NCBI GenBank assembly: GCA_963711065.1
Contig: CAVQCO010000007.1
Location: 1,116,001-1,180,000 of the forward strand
Direction of reading: 5' to 3'
DNA length: 64,000 nt
Source: Bog-473 sp963711065
GTDB taxonomy: Bacteria; Actinomycetota; Acidimicrobiia; Acidimicrobiales; RAAP-2
Shown: piece by piece, positions 8,784 to 17,794 of the stretch
Numbering within the stretch: the first letter of the stretch is position 1
How the letters are laid out: each line of letters opens with the position of its first letter
Program-made: the position numbers and the translations under genes
Notes under the pieces: generated by a model
Seen by the model: only the letters and a program-made list of their open reading frames with translations
The model's database searches: none
Told to the model about the DNA's origin: nothing

Positions 8784-8872
8784 CCGACATCCGGGACCGT
8801 GCCGTACCCCGGATCTGGCCGCCGCGCCGCTCTGCCCACATCGGCGCGGCGGCACCCGTTGGCGGAATGGCG

Positions 8873-11308
8873 CTACTCGGTCCTGAGGAGCGCCGCCGGG
8901 CGTGAACGTGCCGACACGAGGGCCGGACCGACGGCGAGGGCGAGGGCGAGGACCAAGACCGCGACCGCGAGGAGGGCCAGGGTCCACACCTCGATCACCG
9001 TGATCGGCACGACACCGAGATTGGTCGCAAACGTCTGCCAGACGGCTCGACCGGCGACCACTCCCAGCGGGACACCGATGACGATGCCCACGAGCGCGAT
9101 CGTCGTCGCCTGCCAGCACACCGCGGCGGCGACCTGGCGGCGCTGCAGGCCGATCGCCTTGAGGAGCCCGACTTCGCGTCGCCGCCGGGCGACGCTGACA
9201 ACCAGCACGTGGAGCAGGGTGGCGACGCCGAAGAGCGACAGCACGAAGCCGAGGATGAGGGGGAAGTTCACGGCCTCGCCGAAGTTGACCAGATTGGCCG
9301 GGGTCACCGGGAGGAAGGCCGTGCCAGGGTATTGCTGAGAGAACCGCGCCACCGTCGCGTTCCCGGCGGGTCCCGGTATGACCCCCACCAACAGCACGGG
9401 GCTCTGGAGCGCGTTCTGGCGACACGGGCCAAACCCCGAACCCGGTTGACACTGGGCCGCCACGAACCCGCCCACCGTGAGATACGCGCCCGAGCTGAGC
9501 CCGACGACGCCGAAGTCGGGGGGGAACGACGCGGTCCCCACCACCCGGAGCGACGTTGTCCGGCTCCCTCCGGAAGACAGGGGAAATGACATGCGCACCG
9601 TTGAGCCGACATGGGCACCGACCTGGCCCATCGTCTTGGTCCCCAGTGCCACCTCGTGGACATTCGCGGGAAGTCGGCCGTTGACCAGGGAGATCAGGAG
9701 ATGACCTTCCAACGCCGAGCCCGCGATGGTGTGGGCAGGTATCCCGTCGATGGTGACGGGGCCCTGCAGACCGAGAGTGACGGCGGTGACGGCGGGGTCG
9801 TGGCGCAGCTCCGACTCGATGGGTGCTGCCTGCGTCAGGTCCTGGAAGCCGTTGAACCAGATCTGGAACGCCTGCCCGTAGAGCGCCGGGGTCGACGTGA
9901 GGTGGGTGAGGCTGGTCCCGAAGACCGCGGTGCCGGACAGTGCCGCCACCGCCAGCACCGCACCGGCGAGCGCGGATCTCACCGGTATCGCGTTACGACC
10001 ATGTCCCGCTTCGAGCGCCCGGCGCACACCGATCACCATGCTGGGCGGCGCACCGGCCGCCGCCAGCTTGGTCACGACCGGTGACGACCGCGTGACCACA
10101 GCGCGCTGGTCAGTCCGCAACGGCCGGCTCGACCGCACGGCCGGCCACAGTCCCAGCAGGAGCACCACGAGGACGATCGCCAGGGCGCCGAACCCCAGCA
10201 CCATGCTGTCGAACGCCAGCCCGGTGCTGAGCTCGGCGACGCGCGCCTCACCGACGGGCGCCAACGGGGAAAGCGCGAAGGCGACGAGCACCGCGCCGAT
10301 GGCGCCCGCACACCCGATGGCGAGCGCGCGCACGATGCCCACCGCCGTGAGATCGTCCGCACCGAAGCCCAGCGACGTCAGCGTCCGGTACGTGTCCGTC
10401 TCCACGCCGGCCTGTCTGCTCAGCGCCTGCGCGACCACCGCCAGGCCGGCGATGGCGGCGAGGAGCGCCAGCACCCACCATCCGACGGCCTGGGGGTGGA
10501 TGGCGTCGATGACCGACGTCTTCAGCTGCCCCAGATCGGAGGTGCCGGCACCCCCGATGAGCCGGAAGTCGGCGTCGAAGCGCGGCAGGTCCGCCACCCC
10601 GTGGCGCAGGCGCACGATGTAGGCGTCGAAGACGGCGGTCGTGGGATTCACCGCGCGTGCGAAGGCAGGGGTGGTGAGCACGTAGTAGCTCTGGGTGCCG
10701 ACCGACGGGAAGTCGGGCTCGGATGCCTCGATTCCCACCACCCGGAGGGAGACGGTCCTGCCCTCCGGCGCGGCGGCCGTGTTGGCGATGACGCTGTCGG
10801 TCTGGGACGCCGAGTACAGCCGCACCCGGATCTCGCTGCCGGCCTTCAGCCCCTCGTCGCGTGCGAAGTTGAACGAGGCCAGCACCTGATCGGGCGACGA
10901 GGGGTCGGGCAGCCGGCCGCTCACCAGCTTGTAGAACCGGCCGCCGCCCGTGCGGGGGTATTCCAGGATCCCGAAATTCAGCTCAGACAATTTGTGCGGA
11001 CAGGCACAGTGCGGGCTGCCGTTCACCGGCGACATGGTCTGAACGGCCGAAGCGACCTCGGGGAGGGAGCCCAGTCGAGGCAGCGGCCGGTAACTGTACG
11101 CGAGGGAGTCGTAGCCGTAGCGTTCGACGAAGCGAGGGAAGGCCGATGCCGTGCGCCTGCCCGCCGCGATCCCCCCGAGCACGATGCCGCCGACGACGGC
11201 GACGAGCAGCACGAGGGCCAGCCATGACCGCCACCGAGTCCGGAGCTCGGCCCGCACCACCATCCAGACCGCGGTCACGTCATGCCGCGTCCCCGGCGCC
11301 ATGCCCAA
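8873..11308 (-). CDS. ABC transporter permease with two FtsX-like membrane domains, 811 aa
   Basis: An N-terminal TM segment (SWLALVLLVAVVGGIVLGGIAAG) is followed by a large extracytoplasmic domain, a central membrane block near residues 280-380 (VLALLAAIAGLAVVAQALS onward), a second extracytoplasmic domain, and a C-terminal block ending in VLVLALALAVGPALVSARSRP. The LLKAIGLQRRQVAAAV segment is the FtsX-type coupling region. Such permeases work with a LolD/MacB-type ATPase in lipid or peptide export or cell-wall control, but no ATPase gene is adjacent. Start GTG/ATG choice within the first 15 codons is uncertain. Confidence 0.85.
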   Translation of the reverse strand: MGMAPGTRHDVTAVWMVVRAELRTRWRSWLALVLLVAVVGGIVLGGIAAGRRTASAFPRFVERYGYDSLAYSYRPLPRLGSLPEVASAVQTMSPVNGSPHCACPHKLSELNFGILEYPRTGGGRFYKLVSGRLPDPSSPDQVLASFNFARDEGLKAGSEIRVRLYSASQTDSVIANTAAAPEGRTVSLRVVGIEASEPDFPSVGTQSYYVLTTPAFARAVNPTTAVFDAYIVRLRHGVADLPRFDADFRLIGGAGTSDLGQLKTSVIDAIHPQAVGWWVLALLAAIAGLAVVAQALSRQAGVETDTYRTLTSLGFGADDLTAVGIVRALAIGCAGAIGAVLVAFALSPLAPVGEARVAELSTGLAFDSMVLGFGALAIVLVVLLLGLWPAVRSSRPLRTDQRAVVTRSSPVVTKLAAAGAPPSMVIGVRRALEAGHGRNAIPVRSALAGAVLAVAALSGTAVFGTSLTHLTSTPALYGQAFQIWFNGFQDLTQAAPIESELRHDPAVTAVTLGLQGPVTIDGIPAHTIAGSALEGHLLISLVNGRLPANVHEVALGTKTMGQVGAHVGSTVRMSFPLSSGGSRTTSLRVVGTASFPPDFGVVGLSSGAYLTVGGFVAAQCQPGSGFGPCRQNALQSPVLLVGVIPGPAGNATVARFSQQYPGTAFLPVTPANLVNFGEAVNFPLILGFVLSLFGVATLLHVLVVSVARRRREVGLLKAIGLQRRQVAAAVCWQATTIALVGIVIGVPLGVVAGRAVWQTFATNLGVVPITVIEVWTLALLAVAVLVLALALAVGPALVSARSRPAALLRTE

Positions 11309-11407
11309 GTATCACCCTTCGGTGGCCAAGACCCCAGGGAGACAGCACCTCAGAGCCCCGGGGTGCTAGCACGACCCGGAAGCCCGTGTCGCACTGCCTG
11401 CCTTTGC

Positions 11408-12448
11408 CTATCTTCGTGCGCCGCCCTGGTCGGCGGACGCCACCCGCTCGAGCAGCACCGCCCCCATCGGGTTGTCCCGCCGGCGCCGGTCGCCGGTGAT
11501 GCGCTGGTGCCGGTCGTTGATGGCGAGCGCGCGCACCAGTGCGAAGACCTCGTGCCAGTCCAGTTCGTCCTCCGCCACCGCGTGCCCGCTCGCGTGCTCG
11601 TAGCGCGCCAGCGCCTCGGCCCGCGCGGGGAACCCGGGCACGGCACGCCCGAAGAGGGACGCCATCATGAACTCGAGGCCGAAGTGCCAGCCCAGGTCCA
11701 TGGCCGGCGCCCCGATGGACGCCAGGTCCCAGTCGAGCACGGCGGTCACCCGTCGCTGCGCGTCGAAGACGAGGTTGCCGAGCCGGACGTCGCCCCACAG
11801 CAGCACCGCCGCTCGCTCGGGCGGCGGACGGCGGCCGCACCACTCCAGCGCGCTGGCCAGGGCCGGAAGGGGTTCGCCCTCCGACGACCACTCGACGTAG
11901 GCCGACCAGCGCGCCAGCGCGTCGAGCGCCGAACCGCCCGGCAGGACGCCGCCGAGACCGCGTGGCTCCCACGGCACGGCGTGGATCGCCGCCAGCGTGT
12001 CGAGCAGGCCGTCGTGCATGCGACGCTGCAACTCCGGCCCGGCCTCGCTGACGTAGGGATCGAACACCGGCGCCGGGCCCGGGATGTCCCCGGCGACGCG
12101 CGGCATGGCCAGGAAGGGCCCGCCCACCCAGGCGGGATCGCGTTCGACGACCGCCGGCGCCGGCGCCGGCACCCCGAAGGCCGCCACCACGTTCTGGACC
12201 ATCGCCTGGGGACCCAGGTCGTAGTCGGGGAAGGTGGGCTCCAGCGGTGGCAGGCGCACGACCATCCCCGGTTCCCGCGGGCCCAGATCGACCAACACCG
12301 TCTCGTTGGCCAGGCCGCCGCCCGCGTGCGCCACCGAGACGACGCGCGGTGACGGGCCGCCGCCCGGCACGAGCTCGGGGTGGGCGGACACCCACCGGCC
12401 CAGGCCGTCGCGCAGTGCCGCCTCGTCGCGCTCGACCCCCGTGGCCAC
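11408..12448 (-). CDS. APH-family phosphotransferase, 346 aa
   Basis: The kinase-like fold is shown by LLWGDVRLGNLVFD (catalytic Asp and Asn of the Brenner-type motif) and VLDWDLASIGAPAMDLGW (metal-binding Asp). This is the APH/choline-kinase-like group often found with acyl-CoA dehydrogenases (ACAD10/11-like) in actinobacteria, where it may phosphorylate hydroxyacyl-CoA intermediates; true aminoglycoside resistance is unlikely. The start is GTG at 12448, immediately after the TAG of the upstream gene (12451-12449), so the two are contiguous in one operon. Confidence 0.85.
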   Translation of the reverse strand: MATGVERDEAALRDGLGRWVSAHPELVPGGGPSPRVVSVAHAGGGLANETVLVDLGPREPGMVVRLPPLEPTFPDYDLGPQAMVQNVVAAFGVPAPAPAVVERDPAWVGGPFLAMPRVAGDIPGPAPVFDPYVSEAGPELQRRMHDGLLDTLAAIHAVPWEPRGLGGVLPGGSALDALARWSAYVEWSSEGEPLPALASALEWCGRRPPPERAAVLLWGDVRLGNLVFDAQRRVTAVLDWDLASIGAPAMDLGWHFGLEFMMASLFGRAVPGFPARAEALARYEHASGHAVAEDELDWHEVFALVRALAINDRHQRITGDRRRRDNPMGAVLLERVASADQGGARR

Positions 12449-12913
12449 CTACGGAAGGTAGACGACGGCGCGCCAGCGGCCCGTCATCTCGGCCCGGCAC
12501 AGCGCGGTGCCGGCCCGGACGCACCACAGGATCACCTCCGCCTCGTCGGCGTCCACCGGCGTGCGCGCCACCAGGCCGCGGCGGACGTGGTCCTGGCGCA
12601 CGACCCACCCGTCGGGCACCGCGATCCCGACCTCGGCCAGGCGCGCCCTGGCCTTGGCGCCCGTCGGGTGCATGAGGCCGACGCTCATCCCCTCCCGGTC
12701 CCGGCGGTCCGCCTTGGCGGGCAGCACGGTCGCCATGGACACCGGCGGGGCGCGGTTCCCGAAGAACGCGAAGAGACCCGCCGGGGGGTCGACGTCGACC
12801 GCGTCCTCGTCGATGCCCGGCAAGAGGTTCATCCAGCCGTCGCCGGCGCGGCGCAACCTCACGAGTGCGTCGACCACGCTCGCGACGTCCGGTGGCGTGA
12901 ACTCGATCGTCAT
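12449..12913 (-). CDS. Conserved hypothetical protein, 154 aa
   Basis: I do not recognise the family. The ATG at 12913 begins MTIEFTPPDVASVVDALVRL. The frame is open far upstream, but that part is a shadow of the nitronate monooxygenase gene. The body is an alpha/beta mixture with one Trp-Met pair (GWMNLLPGI) and ends in WRAVVYLP. It lies between the nitronate monooxygenase (18 bp upstream) and the phosphotransferase (abutting) on the same strand. Confidence 0.6.
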   Translation of the reverse strand: MTIEFTPPDVASVVDALVRLRRAGDGWMNLLPGIDEDAVDVDPPAGLFAFFGNRAPPVSMATVLPAKADRRDREGMSVGLMHPTGAKARARLAEVGIAVPDGWVVRQDHVRRGLVARTPVDADEAEVILWCVRAGTALCRAEMTGRWRAVVYLP

Positions 12914-12930
12914 CGTCTCGCGGCGGCTGC

Positions 12931-13995
12931 TCACCGGCGCCATCCTGACAGGAGCCGCTCGACGACCTCTCCCGCGGGCCGCGCCTCGGCGCGGCGGAAC
13001 GCCGTCCCGGCGTAGAGGCTCATGCGCTCGGCGTCGCCGGCCTTGGCCGCGGCGGCGCGCAGCGGCCTGGTGGCGTTGTTGATCTCGGGGTAGGCCGGCG
13101 GGGCGTCGGGGTGGGCGCGCACGGTGGCGTTGACGAGGGCGCGCGCCCGCCGCCCGCTGAAGGCCCGGGTGACGGTGGTCCCGCCGAACGCGGTGGCGCC
13201 CAGCGCGTCCTTGTGAGCCTGCGGGGCGCCGCTCTCCGGGCAGCGCAGGAACGCGGTGCCCGCCTGCACCAGGGTCGCCCCCCGGGCGAGCAGCCCCGCG
13301 ACATCCTGCGGTCCACCCACCCCGCCCGCCGCGATCAGCGGCACGGTGGTCCGGCGAAGGACGGCGGCCAGGAGCGCGTCGATCGGCCGGTCCTGGTCCG
13401 CCCGGTCGTCGTTGGCCAGGCTGCCCCGATGGGCGCCCGCCTCCGCGCCCTGCAGGCAGAGCGCGTCCGGGCCCACGCGCAGGGCCTGCACCGCCTCCTC
13501 GGGCGTCGTCACCGTGACCATCACCAGCGACCCCACGGCCTGGAGCGAGCGCACCGTCTCGGCGCCGGGGACGCCGAAGGTGAAGCTGACGGCGGCGGGT
13601 GGGCGCGCACGCAGCGCCTCGAGCTTCCGTCCGTAGTCGTCGTCGTCCCAGGAAGGCTCTCCGGGCGCCACACCGAGGATCGCCGCCTCGGGGGCGAGCG
13701 ACGCCACGTAGGCGGCGACGCGCCCGGGCTCGGCCGTGGGCCGGCCCGGCACGAACACGTTCACGCCGAAGGCCACGACCCCCGCGGCGCGGACCGCCTC
13801 CATTTCGGCCGTCATCTGCGCCGCGGTCTTGTAGCCGCCCGCCAGGAAACCGAGGGCGCCCGCCCCGGCCGCCGCCGTCACCAGCGCGACGGTCGTGGGC
13901 CCCCCCGCCATGGGCGCCACGACGAGGGGCGCGTCGGAGAGACCCCGCAGCCGCTGCTCCTGCCGGCGGAGGTCGGGTCGCTCGGCTCGCGGCAC
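12931..13995 (-). CDS. Nitronate monooxygenase (2-nitropropane dioxygenase family), 354 aa
   Basis: A TIM-barrel FMN enzyme that oxidises alkyl nitronates. The N-terminal substrate/FMN region is APLVVAPMAGGPTTVALV, the catalytic His lies in LCLQGAEAGAHRGS, and the FMN phosphate loops are IAAGGVGGPQDVAGLLARGA and VQAGTAFLRCPESG. The length is normal for the class. It faces a divergently transcribed nitroreductase gene only 39 bp away, a pairing that suggests nitro-compound metabolism. Confidence 0.9.
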   Translation of the reverse strand: MPRAERPDLRRQEQRLRGLSDAPLVVAPMAGGPTTVALVTAAAGAGALGFLAGGYKTAAQMTAEMEAVRAAGVVAFGVNVFVPGRPTAEPGRVAAYVASLAPEAAILGVAPGEPSWDDDDYGRKLEALRARPPAAVSFTFGVPGAETVRSLQAVGSLVMVTVTTPEEAVQALRVGPDALCLQGAEAGAHRGSLANDDRADQDRPIDALLAAVLRRTTVPLIAAGGVGGPQDVAGLLARGATLVQAGTAFLRCPESGAPQAHKDALGATAFGGTTVTRAFSGRRARALVNATVRAHPDAPPAYPEINNATRPLRAAAAKAGDAERMSLYAGTAFRRAEARPAGEVVERLLSGWRR

Positions 13996-14034
13996 ACTCC
14001 AGGCTTACCCACCGGCCGCTACGCTGCGCCACTC

Positions 14035-14730
14035 GTGGACCTCGACCTCGTGGCGACGTTGCGCAGCACCGGCGCGGTGCGCCAGTTCCACCCCGAACCG
14101 GTCGGCGACGACGTGGTGGCGCGCCTGCTCGATACGGCCCGCTTCGCACCCAGCGGCGGCAACCGGCAGGGTTGGCGGGTCATCGTCGTCAAGGACCCCG
14201 GGGCCCGCGCCGCCCTGCGAGAGATCTACCTCGCCGGCTGGTACGAGTACCTGGCCCTGGCGTCGGCCGGCCTGGTGCCCTGGGCCCCGGTCACCGACCG
14301 CGACGCCGAGGCGACGGCCCTCGCCGACGCCCCACGCTTCGCCGAGGCGGGGGCGGCCGCCCCGGGCTTCGCCGAGACGATCGACACCGCGCCCGCCCTC
14401 CTGCTCGTCCTGGCCGACCTGCGGGCACTGGCGGCCGTCGACCGCGACCTGCCCCGCTACACGCTGGTCGGCGGCGCGTCGATCTACCCGTTCGTGTGGA
14501 GCCTGCTGCTCGCCGCCCGGGCCGAGGGCCTGGGCGGCGTCATGACGAGCGTGGCCGTGCGCCGCGAGGACGAGGTGCGCGCCCTCTTCGGCATCCCCGA
14601 GACGGTGGCGGTGGCCGCCCTGGTCGTCCTCGGCCGGCCGGTCTCGGCGCCGCGGAAGCTGCGGCGCGCCCCGGTGGAGTCCTTCGCCTGGGTCGACCGC
14701 TACGACGGCAGCCCGCTCGGCGGCCCCTAG
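14035..14730 (+). CDS. Nitroreductase-family flavoprotein, 231 aa
   Basis: The FMN-binding N-terminus (TLRSTGAVRQFHPEPVGDD, then FAPSGGNRQGWRVIVV) and the late GLGGVMTSVAVRREDEVRALFGIPE segment are characteristic of the nitroreductase/BluB fold. The GTG at 14035 is chosen because the conserved domain begins six residues later and the long upstream frame is a shadow of the divergent monooxygenase gene. It should reduce nitro groups, quinones or enoates with NAD(P)H. Confidence 0.88.
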   Translation: MDLDLVATLRSTGAVRQFHPEPVGDDVVARLLDTARFAPSGGNRQGWRVIVVKDPGARAALREIYLAGWYEYLALASAGLVPWAPVTDRDAEATALADAPRFAEAGAAAPGFAETIDTAPALLLVLADLRALAAVDRDLPRYTLVGGASIYPFVWSLLLAARAEGLGGVMTSVAVRREDEVRALFGIPETVAVAALVVLGRPVSAPRKLRRAPVESFAWVDRYDGSPLGGP

Positions 14731-14781
14731 AGCAGGGACGCCACGGCGCCGTGGCGCCGGGCCGCCGTGGTGAAATGGGCC

Positions 14782-15138
14782 ATGGCACAGAACGTCCTGG
14801 GCGAGGAGCTCCAGCCCTGCAGTCTCGACCCGCTCACCGGCTTCTACCGCGACGGCTGCTGCAACACCGGGGCCGAGGACGTCGGCGTGCACACGGTGTG
14901 CACCCGGGTCACCGCCGAGTTCCTGGCGTTCTCGGCCTCGGTCGGCAACGACCTGTCCACCCCCCACCCCGAGCTCGGCTTCGGCGGGCTGCAGCCGGGT
15001 GACCAGTGGTGCCTGTGCGCCCCGCGCTGGCAGGAGGCCTTCGAGGCGGGAGCGGCGCCCCCGGTCGTCCTGGCGTCGACGCACGCCGCGACGCTCGAGT
15101 GGGTGCAGCTGGGCGACCTGGTCGCCCACGCCATCTAG
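14782..15138 (+). CDS. DUF2237 family protein, 118 aa
   Basis: Strong match to the small conserved DUF2237 family: NVLGEELQPCSLDPLTGFYR, a DGCCNTG loop, HTVCTRVTAEFLAFS, GNDLSTP and GDQWCLCAPRWQEA. The conserved cysteines suggest a structural or metal site, but the biochemical function is unknown. The ATG at 14782 is preferred over one five codons upstream because family members begin near MAxNVLG. It is followed after about 40 bp by the SRPBCC gene. Confidence 0.9.
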   Translation: MAQNVLGEELQPCSLDPLTGFYRDGCCNTGAEDVGVHTVCTRVTAEFLAFSASVGNDLSTPHPELGFGGLQPGDQWCLCAPRWQEAFEAGAAPPVVLASTHAATLEWVQLGDLVAHAI

Positions 15139-15179
15139 TCTCGGCCCCGACCGGGACCGGATGGAACGGAGTTCTCAGC

Positions 15180-15656
15180 ATGGGTGCAACCAGCGTCAGT
15201 GTGGACAGGGTCATCGAGGCACCGGCGGCCGCCATCTTCGACGTCGTGGCCGACGCCTCCCGCCATCCCGAGATCGACGGGTCGGGCAGCGTGGTGAGGC
15301 CCAAGGGCGCCGTGCCGGAGCGCCTGTCCCTGGGCGCCACCTTCGGCATGCACATGAAGCTCGGCGTGCCCTACTCCATGACCAACACGGTGATCGAGTT
15401 CGAGCCGGACCGGCGCATCGCCTGGCAGACGGTGCTCGCCGGCCCCCTGGGCCGCTTCATCGGGGGGCGCATCTGGCGCTACGAGCTCGAGGAGGCCGAC
15501 GGGGGCACCAAGGTGACCGAGACCTGGGACATCTCCCAGGACAAGCAGGCCTTCTTGTTGAAGCACGGCAAGGTCGGCCAGCAGACCGCGGGGTCGATGT
15601 CCAAGTCGCTCGACCGCCTGGCCCGGATCACCGAGAGCCCGAGCGCGCCGTCGTGA
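15180..15656 (+). CDS. SRPBCC-family (polyketide cyclase/START-like) protein, 158 aa
   Basis: The helix-grip fold is indicated by VSVDRVIEAPAAAIFDVVAD at the N-terminus, a central RIAWQTVLAGP strand and the long C-terminal helix SMSKSLDRLARI. Such proteins bind hydrophobic ligands or act as cyclases or hydrolases. The ATG at 15180 is chosen; the long upstream frame is a shadow of the DUF2237 gene. The stop is 7 bp before the M20 peptidase start, so they are probably co-transcribed. Confidence 0.85.
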   Translation: MGATSVSVDRVIEAPAAAIFDVVADASRHPEIDGSGSVVRPKGAVPERLSLGATFGMHMKLGVPYSMTNTVIEFEPDRRIAWQTVLAGPLGRFIGGRIWRYELEEADGGTKVTETWDISQDKQAFLLKHGKVGQQTAGSMSKSLDRLARITESPSAPS

Positions 15657-15663
15657 CCCGCCC

Positions 15664-17034
15664 GTGACGGGCTCCGTCGACGCCGCCGCGATCGACGACG
15701 CCTGGGAGGCGCGCGTGCTCCCCACCCTGAGCGAGTACACGCGCATCCCCTGCCTCTCCCCCGCCTACGACCCCGACTGGGCCGAGCGGGGCGCGATCGC
15801 CGAGGCCGCCGCGCTCCTGCGCTCGTGGGTGCGCGACCAGGAGCCGGCGCTGCAGACCGAGATCGTGCAGTTGCCCGGGCGGACCCCGGTCCTCCTGATC
15901 GACAACGGCGGCTCCGGCGAGCCGATCGTCGTGTACGGGCACATGGACAAGCAGCCGCCGCTCGGCGAGTGGCGCAGCGGGCTCGGGCCCTACGAGCCCG
16001 TGCGCGAAGGCGACCTCCTCTACGGCCGGGGCACCGCCGACGACGGCTACTCGATGTTCGCCGCCGTGACGGGTCTGCTGGCGGCGGGCGGCGGGCACGG
16101 CCGCGTCCTCATCCTCATCGAGGCGAGCGAGGAGAGCGGCAGCCCCGACCTCGCCGCGCACCTGGAGAACCTCGAGGAGCGCATCGGGACGCCGCGGCTC
16201 GTGATCTGCCTCGACTCGGGCGGGCTCAGCTACGACCGGCTGTGGCTGACGACCTCGCTGCGGGGGAACCTCGTCGCCACGGTCCGGGTCGACGTGCTCA
16301 CGGAGGGCATCCACAGCGGTCAGGGCGGCGGCGTCGTCCCGTCGTCGTTCCGTATCCAGCGCCGCATCCTCTCGGGGATCGAGGACGAGGCGACCGGCCG
16401 CATCCTCCTGCCGGAGCTGGTCGGGGCGGGCATCCCCGCCGCGCACCGGGCCAACATCGAGGCGCTGGCGGTGGAGTTCCCCGAGAGCGCCGCGCCGATC
16501 GTCGACGGCCTGCACCTGCTCACCCCCGACCCGGTCGACCGGCTGACCGCCCGCACCTGGGGGGCCGCGTTGGAGGTCACGGGCGCCGACGGGCTCCCGA
16601 AGCCGAGCGACGGGGGCAACGTGCTGCGACCGTCGACCACGCTGAAGCTGTCGCTGCGGCTGCCACCCGACGTCGACGCCGAGGCGGCCTGCGACGCGCT
16701 GATCTCGGCCCTCCGCACGGACGAGGGGGCGCACGTCACGATCGACATGGAGGCGGCGGCGCAGGGATGGATCGCCCCGCCGCTCGAGCCGGGCGTGGCG
16801 GCCACGTTGTCGGGCGTCTCGAAGGAGCGCTTCGGGCGGGACTTCGGCTCGGTGGGCGAGGGTGGCTCCATCCCCTTCCTGCCCGATCTGCAGAAGGGGT
16901 TCCCGCGGACCCCCTTCGTGGCGACGGGGGTCCTCGGGCCGCACTCGAACGCACACGGCCCCAACGAGGCCCTGCACATCCCGATGGCCAAGGCGGTCAC
17001 CCATGCCGTCGCAGAGCTCCTGCGCTCCGGATAG
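15664..17034 (+). CDS. M20-family metallopeptidase/dipeptidase, 456 aa
   Basis: A di-zinc peptidase of the M20 (carnosinase-like) type. First metal motif GHMDKQPP; second DLLYGRGTADDGYSMF, with the bridging Asp in the ADD stretch; then the catalytic glutamates in IEASEESGS, and a late GPHSNAHGPNEALHI region carrying the last metal His. Full length for the family. The start is GTG at 15664, directly after the SRPBCC stop, and it runs into the SDR gene after 10 bp. Confidence 0.92.
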   Translation: MTGSVDAAAIDDAWEARVLPTLSEYTRIPCLSPAYDPDWAERGAIAEAAALLRSWVRDQEPALQTEIVQLPGRTPVLLIDNGGSGEPIVVYGHMDKQPPLGEWRSGLGPYEPVREGDLLYGRGTADDGYSMFAAVTGLLAAGGGHGRVLILIEASEESGSPDLAAHLENLEERIGTPRLVICLDSGGLSYDRLWLTTSLRGNLVATVRVDVLTEGIHSGQGGGVVPSSFRIQRRILSGIEDEATGRILLPELVGAGIPAAHRANIEALAVEFPESAAPIVDGLHLLTPDPVDRLTARTWGAALEVTGADGLPKPSDGGNVLRPSTTLKLSLRLPPDVDAEAACDALISALRTDEGAHVTIDMEAAAQGWIAPPLEPGVAATLSGVSKERFGRDFGSVGEGGSIPFLPDLQKGFPRTPFVATGVLGPHSNAHGPNEALHIPMAKAVTHAVAELLRSG

Positions 17035-17044
17035 GTTCCCGTCC

Positions 17045-17794
17045 ATGACAACCGAAGGCGCCCTGACGGGCAAGGTGGCGCTCGTCACCGGCGGCAGCCG
17101 CGGTCTCGGTCGCGAGATGGTCCTCGCCTTCGCCGACGCGGGCGCCGACGTGGTGATCGCCAGCCGCAAGATCGAGAACTGCAAGGCGGTCGCGGCCGAG
17201 GTGGAGGAGCGGGGCCGGCGCGCGCTGCCGGTGGCCTGCCACGTCGGGCACTGGGACGAGATGGAGGGCCTGGTCGCCCACGCCTACGACACCTTCGGGA
17301 AGGTCGACGTCCTCGTGAACAACGCCGGCATGTCGCCCCTGTACCCCGACCTGACCTCGGTGACCGAGGAGCTGTGGGACAAGGTGCTCGGCGTCAACCT
17401 GAAGGGCCCGTTCCGTCTGACCGCGCTGGTCGGCACCCGCATGGTGGCCGACGGCGGTGGGTCGATCATCAACGTCTCGAGCACCGGCTCCATCCGGCCG
17501 CTGCCGCACATGCTGCCCTACGACGCCGCCAAGGCGGGGCTGAACACCCTGACCGAGGGTTTCGCCAAGGCCTTCGGTCCCACCGTGCGCGTCAACTGCA
17601 TCATGGCCGGTCCGTTCCTCACCGACATCTCGAAGGCATGGGACCCCAAGACGCTCGAAGGCGGCATGCCGCACCACGCGCTGGGCCGGGCCGGCGAGCC
17701 GCCCGAGATCGTCGGGGCCGCCCTCTTCCTGGCCACCGACGCGTCGTCGTTCACCACGGGGGCCCTCCTGCGCGTGGACGGCGGCATCCCGTGA
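17045..17794 (+). CDS. SDR-family oxidoreductase, 249 aa
   Basis: A classical SDR: TGGSRGLGREM cofactor loop, VNNAGMSP, NVSSTGS with the catalytic Ser, and YDAAKAGLN with the Tyr/Lys pair. The C-terminus LLRVDGGIP matches the FabG-like branch. The ATG at 17045 follows the M20 stop closely. Its TGA overlaps the GTG of the next gene (GTGA), showing translational coupling. Confidence 0.9.
   Translation: MTTEGALTGKVALVTGGSRGLGREMVLAFADAGADVVIASRKIENCKAVAAEVEERGRRALPVACHVGHWDEMEGLVAHAYDTFGKVDVLVNNAGMSPLYPDLTSVTEELWDKVLGVNLKGPFRLTALVGTRMVADGGGSIINVSSTGSIRPLPHMLPYDAAKAGLNTLTEGFAKAFGPTVRVNCIMAGPFLTDISKAWDPKTLEGGMPHHALGRAGEPPEIVGAALFLATDASSFTTGALLRVDGGIP

Noticed and set aside
11408..12448. Aminoglycoside-resistance kinase
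   Set aside because: The APH fold is real, but the context and sequence type fit the acyl-CoA-metabolism-linked phosphotransferases rather than a resistance gene.
13111..14034. Long upstream extension of the nitroreductase frame
   Set aside because: It overlaps the nitronate monooxygenase gene in antisense and has no homologous character; the GTG at 14035 starts the conserved domain.
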